64,000 nt of DNA from positions 87,990,859 to 88,054,858 of the forward strand of contig CM075853.1 in NCBI GenBank assembly GCA_037975125.1, in the 5' to 3' direction. This DNA comes from Latrodectus hesperus. Its lineage: Eukaryota > Arthropoda > Arachnida > Araneae > Theridiidae. The notes under the pieces are model-generated. The model searched no databases and was not told where the DNA came from. It worked only from the letters and a program-made list of their open reading frames with translations. Within the stretch, counting starts at the first letter, position 1. The number at the start of each line of letters is the position of its first letter. Below are positions 16,525-28,379 of the stretch, piece after piece. Position numbers and translations under genes: made by a program.

Positions 16525-17025
16525 ACCTCTTGGAGCACTGGGAAATGCTCGAAAAGAATGGCATAGTCAACAAGGAGCTCTACATTGTCCAGATACACCG
16601 CGGAATGAGGCTATTCGACTGAAAAGACCTGATCGACATAGTCCAACCATACTCCTTCACGACAACTCCAGGCACCATGTTGCACAAGTCGTCAAAGCCG
16701 CACTCCAAGAGCTTGAATGGGAGGTCCGTCAGCCTCCACCATATTCTCCGGACCTTGCACCGACCGATTATCATCTTTTCCGCTCCTAGTCACACCAAAT
16801 GAAAGGCGTTAAGAGGTCCTTAAAAACTGGCTCAACAACTTCTTTGACACCAGACCAGGCAATTTTTGGTGGAACGGCATCAACAAATGGGTCGAGAGGT
16901 GGGAAGAGGCTGTAAACAGCAACGGCGAATATATAATTGATTAATTTATTGATATTAATTATTGTTTTTTATTTAAATAAAAGTCTTTGGTAAAAACGCT
17001 ACGAACTTATTACCCAACCTAATAC
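16525..17025 (+). mobile_element. Mariner transposon, C-terminal fragment
   Basis: The frame contains VNKELYIVQ, AIRLKRPDRHS, the catalytic LLHDNSRHHVAQVVKAAL (near 16648-16705) and PPYSPDLAPTDYHLF (near 16735-16785). These are the second and third catalytic Asp of a DD34D mariner transposase. A stop follows DYHLFRS and there are later frameshifts. The 3' terminal inverted repeat appears to be the TTATTACCCAACCTAATA region at 17008-17025. The 5' half and left terminal repeat are absent, so this copy is truncated. Confidence 0.85.
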
Positions 17026-18479
17026 TTTGGGGGAATATTTTCATGGGAAGGTCACTCAAGACATTAAGGCCATTATGCTCAGCTCAGGTTTACAAGCTAA
17101 GGCAAAAGAGAAAAGACAAATTTCCTTCTATGGGCTCTGTTCAAATTGCTCCAATCATTCTGACCAACAAAAGCTGCTGATTTCCTCCTTCTCATGGATT
17201 TATTGACTATGCTCCTTCAGGTAAACCACGCATACTGTTGATGCTAATGCGGAAAACAACAATGGAATTCTTTATGTGTTATCCTCCAAAATAAAGGAAA
17301 TTTGAAGTCTTCTGCAGCTTTGAAAAATCAACATTAATGTCTATTTTTATATCAGGGAAACGTGTGAAGTCGGATGTAAATGTGGTGAGTTGGGCGGTTA
17401 CTAGGAGAAGGAAATGTTCGTTTCTGTGATTCTTGTTTGTCCAGTAATCTATGTGGAGAAATGATGCAGTCTTCTTGGTGTTTGAAGAATTGTTTTCTTC
17501 TTATTTTCACCCTCAAATTTTTTAGTCATTGCTTAAAATGAATGAACAGTTTGCTCAGCTATTACAAGCCAATAGGGCACTATTTTGATAGTCGAAAAAA
17601 TCAAAGAGTGTCATTCTGTTTTGGATTTGGTATGACATGATTTCTTTCGACAAAAAGAGAAATTGGTCTGCAATTCTTTTTACTACATCTTTACCTTCGA
17701 GACATAAGTGTACTTCCCACTAACCACGATTGACACAGAAAAACGTTGGGTCCTATGTGCTTTGTTCACAATTATCACAGTGCGTGTTATGTGAATTTTC
17801 ATATAAAATAAGTTTTGTTGTAGTAAATAACGAAATGAATCAATATTGATACAACTCCTGAAAACTCCTTAAAATTCCTGGAATTTGAAATTCTTTTAAG
17901 AGCCTTTAAAACTCTTAGAATTTTGACTCGATTGCAGGAAAATCATAAATTACTCCTAAAATTTTCACTTATCTCGAGGCATTTATTTTTTGTTAGAAAG
18001 TATTAAAATTTTCTTAAGTTTTTTGTCTTAATATTTTTAAATTTTCAATGAAAAAAATTGCCTGAAAACCTAATTGAGTATTAGCTCTTAATGTGACCAC
18101 TAGAGGATGACATGATCGATATTATGTTGTTGCATTTTTAACTGTTGGCTAAAATAAAGATCCAGTTCAGGTTCAATAATTTTATGGTGATACACAGTTC
18201 AATCAGAATCAGATGTAATATTTAGATTTATGAATGTGTAGTGTAGTGTAGCAATCGCGCCAATAATATCGTCCTGTGGTGCAATCAGACGGGCGATTTT
18301 AATTGATATTTTTATTATTTATTTTTGTTTTCTTTTTATGTTGTATAAATTAACAATATTAATATCTAAATATAAGATTTTTCAGTTAAAATATATTTTA
18401 CATATCTTTCTTTGTGAAAATTGTATATAATTTTAGTGAATCGGGAGGAGAATTCATTTGTTCATCAATGAAATAAAGG
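17026..18479. other. Non-coding AT-rich stretch
   Basis: No family match was seen. It may include outer parts of the hAT-like element that follows. Confidence 0.5.
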
Positions 18480-20360
18480 GTGAAATAATTATTTAATAAG
18501 CCAGGGAACAAGTGCTTGATGAAAACCTGGTGGCTGGTGAAAGATCATTTTTTTACGAGGTTCAAGAAAAATACATTGATTATTGTGGAAGAAAAACTTC
18601 TGTGTTTCAAATATAGGTGAATCGACTGTTAAATCCCGTATGAAAGGAAAGCAAAAACACGTGTATTTTTTGGACTGCCAAAAAATCTACTAATTTTAAA
18701 GATTTTTTTCCAACTATTGCTATTTTCATTAAAAATGTGGACCCAAAGCATGCTCTAAAATTTTAGATTCCTTTATTTTTACAAAAAAAATTCAAGGATT
18801 GTAATTCTATGGGTGCGTAAAGTTTTAAACAGTGGATTCAGCTCTAGTTCTTGTAGCAACATGCTCTTTCAAACACTGCTTCCTGATAGTGCTATTGCAA
18901 AGCAATTTTGTTGCGGTGAAAAAAATGTGTTAATTTAACAGTTTTTGGAACAGCACATTATTTTTTTAACTTATTGAAAGAAAAAGTTATGAATGTGCTA
19001 GTAATTATGTGCTTCTACTTCAATGAAAGATTAAATGACCATCTGCAAGCAAAAAATTTGGATTTTTAAGTAAGATTTTGGGATAATGATACTGTTCAAA
19101 CATGGTATTACTTATCAAATTTTTTTAGGTCCCTCAACTGGAGATATTTTGCTTGAAACAGTGAATGAGAAAGGCAGAGAATTAGGAACAAGTGGATCAC
19201 TCCAGTTGTCAATGGATGACCCGAATATGAACTGGTCCATTTTCACTAAAATAGTTGATTTAAAAAAAGGGAAAAGCATTCAATTATTGTAAAAAATCAT
19301 AAGCTGCAGCCTACACATTCTACAGAAAGCTTTCAGCCATGGATAATTCTCATTTCCAGAAGTTGAAGTAACAGCAAGTGATGCTTACAGGCTACTTTAG
19401 AACTCTCATAGGGATGATTTTGGTAGCCTTGAGCCAGATGTAAAATTCAATGAAGAAATGCTAGTCAATTAGATGTGTTGGCTTTGTTTTCAAAAAATAA
19501 AATAAATAAATAAAATACAATCATCAGAGAATTGTATATTAGCAAAAAGACAGAAAATCAGAAGATGGAATTTATTTAAATTGCAGATAATTTTTCACAT
19601 CAATGACAAAAAACTTTATAGAAAAATGTCGTTTGTAATATTCCGTAGTACAAAACATATCATGCTTATATTCACGAGCTCTGATATGTAATGTGAATCA
19701 CCAAATAATTTGAATACAACTTCTTTTGTTTCATGCATCTAAAATAAATGTGCCATAATTTGATTATGCTTTAAAAAAATTTCGTAATTTTGAAGAAGAG
19801 TTTAAATTATACAAGCGGCTAAAATATTTCAAGTTTGTATTGATGAGAAATTTGATCCTATTACAGGTAACAACTTTTTTTTATTTACTTCAAATAGACA
19901 AAATTATAGTCACTTGTGTAAAGTCATTAATTTGTTTTTACTACTCTCTTATGATCAAGCATCTGTTGAACGAGGCTTTTCTGTGCTCAAAAATTTGATG
20001 GTAGAAAATTATATAATCAATCAACTGTGGATGAGCACATCATTGATGATCACGTCTGTAACTTAGGATGTATCAACAATATAATAACTGGCAAAGACTT
20101 ATTTAGTTTTGGTGCTGGTGCCAGACAAAAAAATTGAATTGTATTTAGATGAATTAAAGCAGTAAAAGTAGTGGCTGAGATAACAGAGGGAAAACAAAAA
20201 GCACTTGAAGAACCTGATGAACTGAAAAATCAAAAAGAAGCGTTTGGAAGATGGCATAAATGAACTTAAGAAATCTACAATAGAGTATGCTAAGGAAGCT
20301 GAAAGAACTGGTACATTAACATGAGAATTGCAAAATGAGACGCGTGCAATGATTGGCAAT
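18480..20360 (+). pseudogene. Decayed hAT-like transposase
   Basis: Scattered coding islands in one orientation fit a large zinc-finger/hAT-type transposase. A central segment (19086-19292) includes SLQLSMDDPNMNW, like the central I/V-S-M-D-G-P-N-x-N-W block of these proteins, with Gly replaced by Asp. The C-terminal dimerisation-like segment LLSYDQASVERGFSVLKNLMVEN lies near 19940-20010. A charged helical tail (DELKQ..., LEDGINELKKSTIEYAKEAERTG) follows to about 20325. Many stops and frameshifts interrupt it. Termini and the 8-bp TSD expected for hAT were not found. A retired domesticated copy is the alternative reading. Confidence 0.6.
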
Positions 20361-20635
20361 TCCCTTTGCTTTGACCTTCATTTCTCCTTTGATCATCAGT
20401 GAGACTACCTTAGGAATCCAAATAAGATTTTAACTTTTCTGCAATGCAGGATGTTGCTTATGGTTAAGAGATGTGTAAATTATATAATAGTTATAAGACG
20501 GACCAGTGTCTTTTTTAATTATTTATTACAGACACGTAACAAAGGATATTGGGATTAATTACTACTCGAGAAACATAACCGTTCTCCTCAATTTACAAAC
20601 TTCATCTGCTATGCTTTAAACAATATCACGTGACT

Positions 20636-20872
20636 TGCGCGGATGCATGAAAGTTATTACCCAGATGTCACAAAAGTGGATTCAGGGACCAAACAGAAGA
20701 CCATACCTGCCACGCTCAGAGGCAGCATTTCATGGGGAAGACATTGTGGTGATGACATGTGTATCTACCATCATTAGTGAAAACGATAAATCTTTGGTTA
20801 AATTAGGACTCGAACTCATTACCTTCCGAAAAGGAACATTCTAACCCCCAATCAAGTCATCCATGCCACAGA
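20636..20872 (-). mobile_element. tRNA-derived SINE
   Basis: The minus-strand head near 20868-20800 carries a decayed A box (TGGATGACTTGATTGGGGG) and a clear B box (GAGTTCGAGTCC). The body continues to about 20640 with blocks resembling those of the SINE at 1475-1811. The ends are approximate. Confidence 0.65.
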
Positions 20873-21921
20873 ACTACGCGATTAATCTGTTTATTTTGCA
20901 TTTTTCCAGAAACAGTTGAATTAGACTTTAAGAGTACCAATTACATAAATTTTCTTCGATAAATATTTTATTTGGAAGTGAATTTTGCCTCTGCTAATGC
21001 AGAAAACTATGTTCATTTTTATTCTAGAACATCTAAGTGTAAAATACTTCATCACAGCTCTTGAGCATCTGATTCGAAAACATGACTTTAGAATAAAACC
21101 GCGAATTTAAATTTTTTGTTACTCGAATATAAAACACATTTTTATAAAACTCAGAAAACAATTGGATCGCTTGTTTTGTTGGTATAAAAAAACTTTTGCA
21201 GTTTGCGTAAAAAAGTTAAGGTTTACACAAATTTTTATAAATTTCAAATAGTAATTAAAGTTTTTCAACATAATTTTTAATACGAATATTTTGTAGTTAA
21301 ATTTTACTTAGGGCAATATATATACTTATTAAATTCTTTTTATGGGCTAGAGTAATTCGAATTTTTAACAGTAACTAGAATAATAGTAAAATCTTTCAGT
21401 TTATTTGTCATGAGGCACTCACTTTTCGTCCCTCACGAATAGACAGTGGTCTCTCCTCTTACAGAAGTAGACTCACTTCAACCGTGCGGATTCACCCTTC
21501 TCTAATCGAATGCTAGAAATCCTGGCTTTATCACTGCAGGGTGAGCAGCCTGACGGACAATGCAGTTTTCCACTCTGGAGGTCTTTCAATTGTCTTCACA
21601 GATAGTGGGCTTTACTCACATGTCGCAAAGGAGGAAAACTGAGGAATACTCTCAAGCACTCACGCGGACAGACGGAAGAAGGTTTCCAGCTACACAGAAA
21701 TTTCAATTGAACTTGCTTTTTACTACGATTGTTTGTTCTCGATAGGCTTCCAACTGCTGCGTGAGAAACTACTCAATTGTCAAATAACGAGGTGGCCATC
21801 AGAGCGGGCGCCTGTTGGCTTCTCACTGACTTCCCACAGAAGGACCGATTTCCAGTCACCATATGGAAACAGGACGGATCCTTGACTGAGTGCAGTATCG
21901 AAAACACGACGTCTTTCCAGT
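20873..21921. other. Spacer, GC-richer repeat-like DNA from 21430
   Basis: 20873-21430 is featureless and AT-rich. From 21430 to 21920 GC rises. A stretch near 21615-21690 (CACATGTCGCAA and following) has weak similarity to 25566-25640, suggesting an interspersed repeat. The small frames on both strands are not convincing. Confidence 0.45.
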
Positions 21922-22060
21922 TCAAGTCGCCTCGCCGAAAAGTTATTGCCTTCGGTCCCACATGAGGCATGGATGTCTCTAGTGGTTCAGAACTCCCTTT
22001 TGATGGTACGTGTCGTTCTAATTAACTATCGTGTGCAAAAAAAGGATCGTTGAGCAATGG
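21922..22060 (+). mobile_element. SINE fragment related to 8281-8461
   Basis: It shares TTGCCTTCGGTC, GGCATGGAT, TAGTGGTTC and CGTGTGCAAAAAA...GTTGAGC with the nested SINE in LINE copy 1, in the same order. The tRNA B box is degraded. No TSD was found. Confidence 0.6.
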
Positions 22061-22324
22061 ACTAACCGTCGCTTTTCTCCTTACGATTGTCATTTACATA
22101 TGAAACCTTTTTAAATGCAAATCTTTTGGGAAATGATTAGAATCCAGACTCAAATTGATCGCTGCTCTGAGAATCAATCTCTGAGGAATCTCCCAAATCT
22201 TGAGTGATTTTGGACGAATTCAAATATTTAATATATTTTGAAAAGTATTTTCTTTGCAGAGGCTGGCCATTTAATAAGGGTTTTTTAAATAGTTTAGTCT
22301 TTTAAATTAACTTAATTAGGCTAA

Positions 22325-22546
22325 GGGCGCTCCGTGGTTGAGTGGTCTAAAGCATCACCGCTAATCGCTTGAGAGCGTAGGAGTGTGGGTTCGATTCCGT
22401 CCATGGCCTTGGGTGTTTTCTTCGTTATTCTTCTGTGGTTGTACATCTGTCATTGTGCTATTTGTCCTATTATCGACGAAGACTTACAAACGGATCTCAA
22501 GAATCAAGCATACAAGTCTGAATATATGTAGTGTAATAAAAAAAAA
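22325..22546 (+). mobile_element. tRNA-Leu/Ser-like SINE, copy 1
   Basis: The head is a tRNA-like sequence with an A box (GGTTGAGTGGTCTAAAG), a long variable-arm-like segment (CGCTTGAGAGCGTAGGAG) and a B box (GGGTTCGATTCC). This points to a class II tRNA ancestor (Leu or Ser type). A roughly 130-bp tRNA-unrelated body and a short A-rich tail follow. Perfect 11-bp TSD AATTAGGCTAA lies at 22314-22324 and 22547-22557. A nearly identical copy is at 47450-47670. It is not a functional tRNA gene because the 3' body and poly-A tail are those of a retroposon. Confidence 0.92.
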
Positions 22547-22557
22547 AATTAGGCTAA

Positions 22558-23410
22558 CTATATGTTAACACTTGTTTTCTTATTCAATGAATAAACTTTC
22601 CCGAAAGATCCACCCAACATTTAGTTCTCTTATATAATTTTGTACTAAAAAATAAATGTTATCGCGATGATTCTCTAAAAGTAACGCTTTTTATGTTGCT
22701 GCTGTTCATCTCGGGGCCAAAAAAATCCACATTGTCTCCTCGACCTTGCTAAAATTTTAATCCTCCAAAATAGGAGCCCCTGAGTGTGTTTTATGTTTAA
22801 TGCTCATCTATTTATATTTGTTGTCATAAATTCCAGGGTTGATAGGAATTATAATATGTATTAATATATAGGACTGTATATATAATGTAAATAAATTTGA
22901 AAAATAGTTTTATCTTTTTTTTTGTTTGCAAACTCTTAAAATTCTTAACTGAAAAACCAACTCGTGCACTCTGCTTTTGAAATTGATCATGAATGTGAAC
23001 AAGGAACTCTACTCTTAAATCATAAGTAATCTCTCTGTTGTAATCTATCGAAACAACTGTGTTTGCTCTTCCAGGTAAAGGAATTGTTTTAAAAATAAAA
23101 GTTTTTTTATTGGGAGAGTGTCTGTTGGGAACAACTAAATGAATGACATTTTGTTGAAGTTAATTGTCATTCGTAATTCAGGAATAAAACGAGGAGCAAG
23201 CGGAGTGTCACAAGATTCGATCACTTAGAGTCAAGAATTGGAGATAAAAAAAAATGTTTCTTAAGCCCTTAATGCGAGATCCAATAATTCTTGCATGATT
23301 CCTCTTTCGATTATAAAAATCTCTGTGTACTAAGAAAACTACAAAATGTAAGTTTTTGCGTTATATAGTGAGATAATTTTTTTCTGCGACGTTTCGAGTG
23401 TATATGTTGA
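22558..23410. other. AT-rich spacer
   Basis: No recognised element on either strand. Confidence 0.55.
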
Positions 23411-24010
23411 AGCAAGACGAAAATAAAGCAATGCAGTCATTAAAAAATTACAATATGTGTTATTACACATTTAATGCACGTGTTGCTTAGTTTTGTAAAT
23501 ATATTGATAAAGTGGAACTAGGGAGGAATTTTGTTCTCATTAGTAATAAAATAAACCAGATGTTTCTTATATTTGTTTCACATTTAACAAAATATTGAAG
23601 CAACACAAAAATAAGGCAATCAATGTGATTTGTTGTCATTTTGTGCCAGATAGGCTGGCATTATAGGATGCGGTGCTCCACTTTTCCAACAGAACCGTCA
23701 TTTATTGAGGAGTCAAACTTCCTTAGTAAACTCATACCATAGCTACCTGTTTATAGGGTGGGCAACCATTCACAACCCATTCATGCAAGGAAAGGACAAA
23801 GATAAGAGAGAGAGAGAGAGAGTACCTCCATGCCCGAATAGGTAATCGAACCCAGGACCTCCTTATTCCCAGTCAGACACGCTGACCACTAGACAGAGCG
23901 GGTGGCTTAATTGTGATTGAATTACAATGTGTGCAATACTCATTTTATGTAAGCATTGCTTTATTTTCTGAATAAATAGAGGAATTTTAAACTATGAAAG
24001 AATTTTGTTC
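23411..24010. repeat. Tandem duplication (unit about 184 bp) with a SINE in the second copy
   Basis: GAAGCAAGACGAAAATAAAGCAAT at about 23411 recurs as a near match at about 23595, and the end of the unit (GAGGAATTTTGTTC near 23524) recurs near 23996 as GAAAGAATTTTGTTC. The second copy is longer only because a SINE sits inside it at 23631-23911. Confidence 0.7.
23631..23911 (-). mobile_element. tRNA-derived SINE within a tandem duplicate
   Basis: Read on the minus strand, the head has an A box (TCTAGTGGTCAGCG) and a B box (GGGTTCGATTACC), then TCGGGCATGGAGG, a CT tract, and GCCCACCCTATAAAC. These blocks also appear in order in the SINE at 59891-60208. It is flanked by TGTGATT at 23624-23630 and 23912-23918. 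Confidence 0.8.
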
Positions 24011-24039
24011 ACAAAAATAACGCAATTAGTTTAAATGAA

Positions 24040-24270
24040 AAGTAAATATAGTGATAAGAAAAATTATATACAAACCAGTACTAAACTAGGAACAACAAAA
24101 AGCTCTGGGTATATAAACTAGTTTGTGCTGAGGTAACATTACATGTGTGATGTCACCAGCTAACGCATTACTCCTGTAATGTGATGAAATACGCATGAAA
24201 AATTGAACTATTTTATTGTTGATTATGTTTCAATTGGATTGAAATTTTCATATACCGCACCAAAATAATC
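24040..24270. repeat. Dispersed repeat, copy 1 (partner 54960-55220)
   Basis: Shared stretches with 54960-55220 in the same order include AATAAGAAAAATATACA-like sequence, CAGTACTAAACTAGGA, TACTGAGGTTA-like sequence and TTGATTGAAATTTT-like sequence. No coding capacity or terminal repeats were seen. Confidence 0.6.
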
Positions 24271-25059
24271 GTACATAAAAAGACTGCGTAAAAAAAAGAT
24301 TATACTCGTTAATGTTTGTTTCCTTCAATGGAATACTTTTACAGCAATATATTTACTTATAGCCTGCAAAGGGAACAACTTAATCGTTAATCACCTAAGA
24401 GTTAATGTTGCATTTATTATAACGTTTATTATTTCACCTATATTGTTAACCAGGTTAACATGAAATGAATTTTATAAAGTCCGTTGGATTGAGGTAGACT
24501 CGTTTCCTGTTCTTATCATGCAGGTGAAGAAGACTTTGCAGAAAGTTTCTTCTAACACAGTTACGAAGAGAAGAAAAAGAGCGAAGGGAGGCTCTGGCTT
24601 CGTGAAAGCGACCTGACACGCTATCGCAGTTCGTGCTGAGTGCAGAAGATTCTTCTCGCGGAAGTGTATTTTGATGTTTGTTCGATGAAAAATGATTAAA
24701 TTCCTCTTCAAAGGTAGCTGATATGTTGCTAAAAATAAACCCTTCTAAAAATATCCTTATCACCTTGATCTCAAATAACGACTGAGAACTCATAAATATC
24801 GATTTGATCCATGAATTTTAGATTCATTCTGCAGAAGCACCTGTAATTTCGAGTGAAAAATTCAAAATCGACGATATAATCCATTGCTCTTTTGGCTTCC
24901 AGAAAGATTTTTTTTTTATTCTCAAAGGAGGAAAATCAGAAAACGACCCGAAAAATATGCTTGCAAAACGTTTCCAACATTCTGATGGGAAAAGTTTTTT
25001 TTCTTTCTAGAGCCCAGATAATTAGCTGATACGTTATTATGTCCCGCTATTTCGACGTA

Positions 25060-25450
25060 ATAAATGAAGTGGTAACACCTTTATATTGTGGAGCATCCAG
25101 TGAGCGTGCCATCGTGGTCCTGAAAGTGCGCGAGTGCTGTTGAGTTAGAAGCAGGTTCAAGCGAAGGACACTGCGACAAAGATCTATTTTAAGTGCCTCA
25201 ACCACTGTTGAGGAACACAACGGATCTTCGATTGGGTCTGAATTCGAACTCATTACTTTAAGATAATGAGAACGATGCAAGAAACAACCAGGATACCTCG
25301 GATATAATGGGGGAATTTTATGTTACACTTTTGAGTTTTGCCTTCACAGGCGTATATTCTATCATTCCTGTTGGGTGGGATTGAAACCCAGACCCTTCAC
25401 TTCGAAGACCACGCTTCTATCACTTGGTAACACTTGAGCCTTACTGATAT
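25060..25450 (-). mobile_element. One or two decayed tRNA-derived SINEs
   Basis: A minus-strand B box (GAGTTCGAATTC) lies near 25240 with a weak A box near 25290, and body sequence extends left to about 25060. A second minus-strand tRNA-like head with B box (GGGTTTCAATCCC) lies near 25380-25440. The boundaries between them are not resolved. Confidence 0.5.
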
Positions 25451-25974
25451 TGATATAGTGTAGTGAAAGCTATTCACAATCACCATGTTCAATAATAATG
25501 TATTTGAACATTAGCTACGTGTTGATTTCCTGGAAGACTTTTTATGGACACAGAGGCTAGTGTTCACATGTCGCAAGACATGAAAGCCGAAAAACTCCTG
25601 AGTACACACCCTGGCGGATGTGCATGAAGAAAGCAGAGAGAAAACAATAATTATTTTATACTTTCAATGATTATTTTATACTAGTTTCCCATGCCTCAGT
25701 AGCTTCACGTGAAAAGTTAGCAAAAGCGAAGCAACATTTGCCATGATCAGTGATTGAGGGGGACCCATTCTCCATCAACAAATTGTTGGAGCTCCATGGG
25801 TTGGGGACATCCAAATCCTTCCTCTGGTTATGGTGTGAGTGTGAATATCAGGTGTGACCTTGCCGTGGTTCAGATGGGCAGGTTTTTAGTGACAGGAGAG
25901 TATCCCAGACGCTTTAAGATACAGATCACCTGCACTACTGTGTATCTAAATTTTTATTTTCGACTAATATTTAT

Positions 25975-26106
25975 AACCGGATGGTTAGTGCTTTGGTTTT
26001 CGGTTCAATAGTTCGTGAGTTCAAACCTTACCTTTGGTTGGTTCAAATCTTATCTTCAGTGGATCGGAATCCACTTTAAAAAGGCCGTTGAACGACAAAC
26101 AAAGCA
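25975..26106 (+). mobile_element. SINE related to 8281-8461
   Basis: Shared blocks are GGATGGTTAGTGC, TTCGGTTCAATAGTTCGTGAG, TGGATCGGAATCCACTTTAAA and GTTGAACGACAAACAAA. The B box is GAGTTCAAACC. It lies directly next to the mariner that starts near 26128. Confidence 0.7.
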
Positions 26107-26127
26107 AATCACTGATATTGATATTTT

Positions 26128-27230
26128 ATGAGGTCTTCCAATAATTTCTGTTTATTGATCGATGTTGCTGAAACCATATCAGAGCAAAGATCTTTTCCTG
26201 GCAGCACCGGAGATCGCAGAAAGCTTAGTTCAGTTCCGCAAACTATTTCGGACCAAACTATTCAGAAGATAGGATTGGCGAGGAAATATTCAAAATGGGT
26301 GCCACATGAATTAAGTCAGAGGAATTTTGAGGATCGAGTCACCATATGTGTAAGCTATGTGTATTAACTTAGCTGATTTTCCATTAGAATTATTTTTACC
26401 CATAGCAGTGCCAGGACAGTTTTTAGTAAAAGACTGCAATTCAGTTACAAATAACAAATTGATTAGAAACTGCGCTTAGCCATTCTATGACCGATTCTTA
26501 CGGTCGACGTACATCAACTGAACAATTTTCTGTTCGCTCCCTACGCGGATTCTTACACATGCCTCTCTCTGCTTGTTCGGAACAAAATCGAGCCCTTCTT
26601 GAACCGGATGATAACTGGGGATGAAAAGTGGATTACCTACGAAAACATCGTAAGAAAAAAGTATATTGTGTGGAAAAAAACCTAGTCTTTTAAACTCTAA
26701 AACAAATTTTACTCTGAATAATAGAATGTTGTGTAAACGATAGGACATTTGAATACTAATACATTATAAGCATTAAAAATTGAACGAAAAGCTCAATTCA
26801 GAAAAGTATTGTCAGAAATTGGATAATTTAAAAGAGGTCCAAGAAAAGAGGCCGACAGTGTTTCAAGAAGGGAACCTAGGAAAGAGTTCGTCAAAAAATT
26901 GCAGAGCTAAGTGGGGAAATTCTGTCCCATACACCCTATACCCGGGCTTATCACCCATCAACTATCACTTGTTTTTGACCTTGCAGAATATTTTGACAGA
27001 AAAATTTCAAAAATGTAGCAGATATCTATCAATCAAGCACTGTGTCAATTTTCCGCAGGAAAAGATTAAACTTTTCAAAAATGGGGTACACAAATTCACC
27101 TGACACTGGCAAGGAAGTCATTAATAATAATGACAATTGTACTATTTAATAAAGTTTATTGACGTTACGAGAAATTTGTATTTTTTATTTTATTCAAAAA
27201 CGGACAGAATTTTCTGACAGACATAATAAT
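26128..27230 (+). mobile_element. Cecropia-type mariner transposon, decayed
   Basis: Coding islands are KWVPHELSQRNFEDRVTIC (26297-26350), then after a roughly 170-bp interruption NKIEPFLNRMITGDEKWITYENIV (26583-26655). A further island is LNSEKYCQKLDNLKE and GLSPINYHLFLTLQN (26790-26990), and FQEGNLGK stands where the H-x-D-N-A block would be expected. This order matches a mariner transposase from its second HTH to the C-terminus. The N-terminus is poorly preserved. The left start near 26128-26160 and right end near 27200-27230 share a faint inverted similarity (GGTCTTCC versus its complement), so the termini are only possible. Confidence 0.75.
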
Positions 27231-27404
27231 TACATATATAATATAGATAATATAATAATGAATTTCAATTTTGTTTTCTCATTCCGTTGAACTTCTAAAA
27301 AGGTGTGATATCTTTATTGGTCATCAATTTCTTCTTGTTAAGTCGTTTTCATAAATTTAAATAGAATTTAAAAATAACACCAGAATAATTTTAAATTCAT
27401 TATT

Positions 27405-27690
27405 TTTGATATGGTATAGTGGAATGATTAAGAAGCCAGGATGGCTTGATCGTCAGAGTATCGTTCTCTTGATTATTCAACAACCTTAAAGCAACAGTTC
27501 TTGCGCCTGCATACTTCCCTGAAATGACCTCTACTAGAGAGTTCGAATTCTGACTTAACTGAATAGATTTTGTCGGGTTTATGAAAGGCGGTTGGAACAT
27601 GTTCTGTAGATCCTAGTCGCAATGTCCTTCAGCCGAAATAATAACTCTGGTGGTGGCTAATCAAGTCTTTTGCTTAATCTCTGCTTCTAG
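27405..27690 (+). mobile_element. tRNA-derived SINE, degraded
   Basis: The A-box region (CAGGATGGCTTGATCGTCAG) is near 27437 and the B box (GAGTTCGAATTC) near 27540. The separation is widened by an inserted segment that again contains the CATACTTCCC block. The body to 27690 includes GTCGCAATGTCC, shared with related SINEs near 1475 and 31545. Confidence 0.55.
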
Positions 27691-27879
27691 AGGATGTTAA
27701 CTCCCCCTTAGTTGCGTCCACCTCACTGGTCAGGCGGTGCAACACCTGTAGCTCCTCAGCAACTTTGCCGTCCAAGAGGATTGTTCTGAATTATTTTACA
27801 GTAATCGCCTGAGGAAACACTTCGACAGACATGCATACATGCAGAAAGCATTATCGGAATATTTACCCTCTTTTATACT

Positions 27880-27945
27880 ACGGAATCTGGAATCGAACCT
27901 GGACACTTCCACGTCGAAGAAAGCTGTCTTACTATAGAGAGCCAT
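27880..27945 (-). repeat. tRNA-like SINE head fragment
   Basis: The minus strand shows an A-box-like GGCTCTCTATAGTAAGAC and a B box GGTTCGATTCC in tRNA-like spacing. No body is recognised. Confidence 0.45.
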
Positions 27946-28379
27946 GCAAATCTTTTGGGAGTTAGCGATTGTTTACTGTGACTGATTTGCTTTAAATCCA
28001 GTTTAAATTATAACTCCGAATTTTGTCTGTAGTACTCAGATCAATTGAAAGGGAAGTTTGAAGAAAATGTTTTTATGGATGAATTGGACAATTCTGTTTG
28101 AATATTCATTTCGATATAATGCAACACAATTTATTTATAAAAAAAATTAGTTTGTCATAACGTAATCTTTTCTGATTTTTATTAAAATTTTGCATTAGTA
28201 TAGGAAAATTAACATTCATAAATAAACTATAACACTTATAGCTCTCATAAATAAAAGTGAGACATTTTTGTTAAATTATAAGATAGTTTATTTTGTAACT
28301 TATCTTCTGAGTATCTGAATATTCCAGAAGGTGGCTGACCTCCAAAAAATATGTTATAATGAGAGGGATTGAATGTTAA

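Noticed and set aside
22325..22410. A real tRNA gene
   Set aside because: The tRNA-like head is followed by a conserved 130-bp body and an A-rich tail with a TSD, and a second copy exists at 47450. It is a SINE.
24455..24793. 112-codon minus-strand gene
   Set aside because: No family resemblance, with alternative frames open on the same strand. The region lacks start, splice or repeat evidence.
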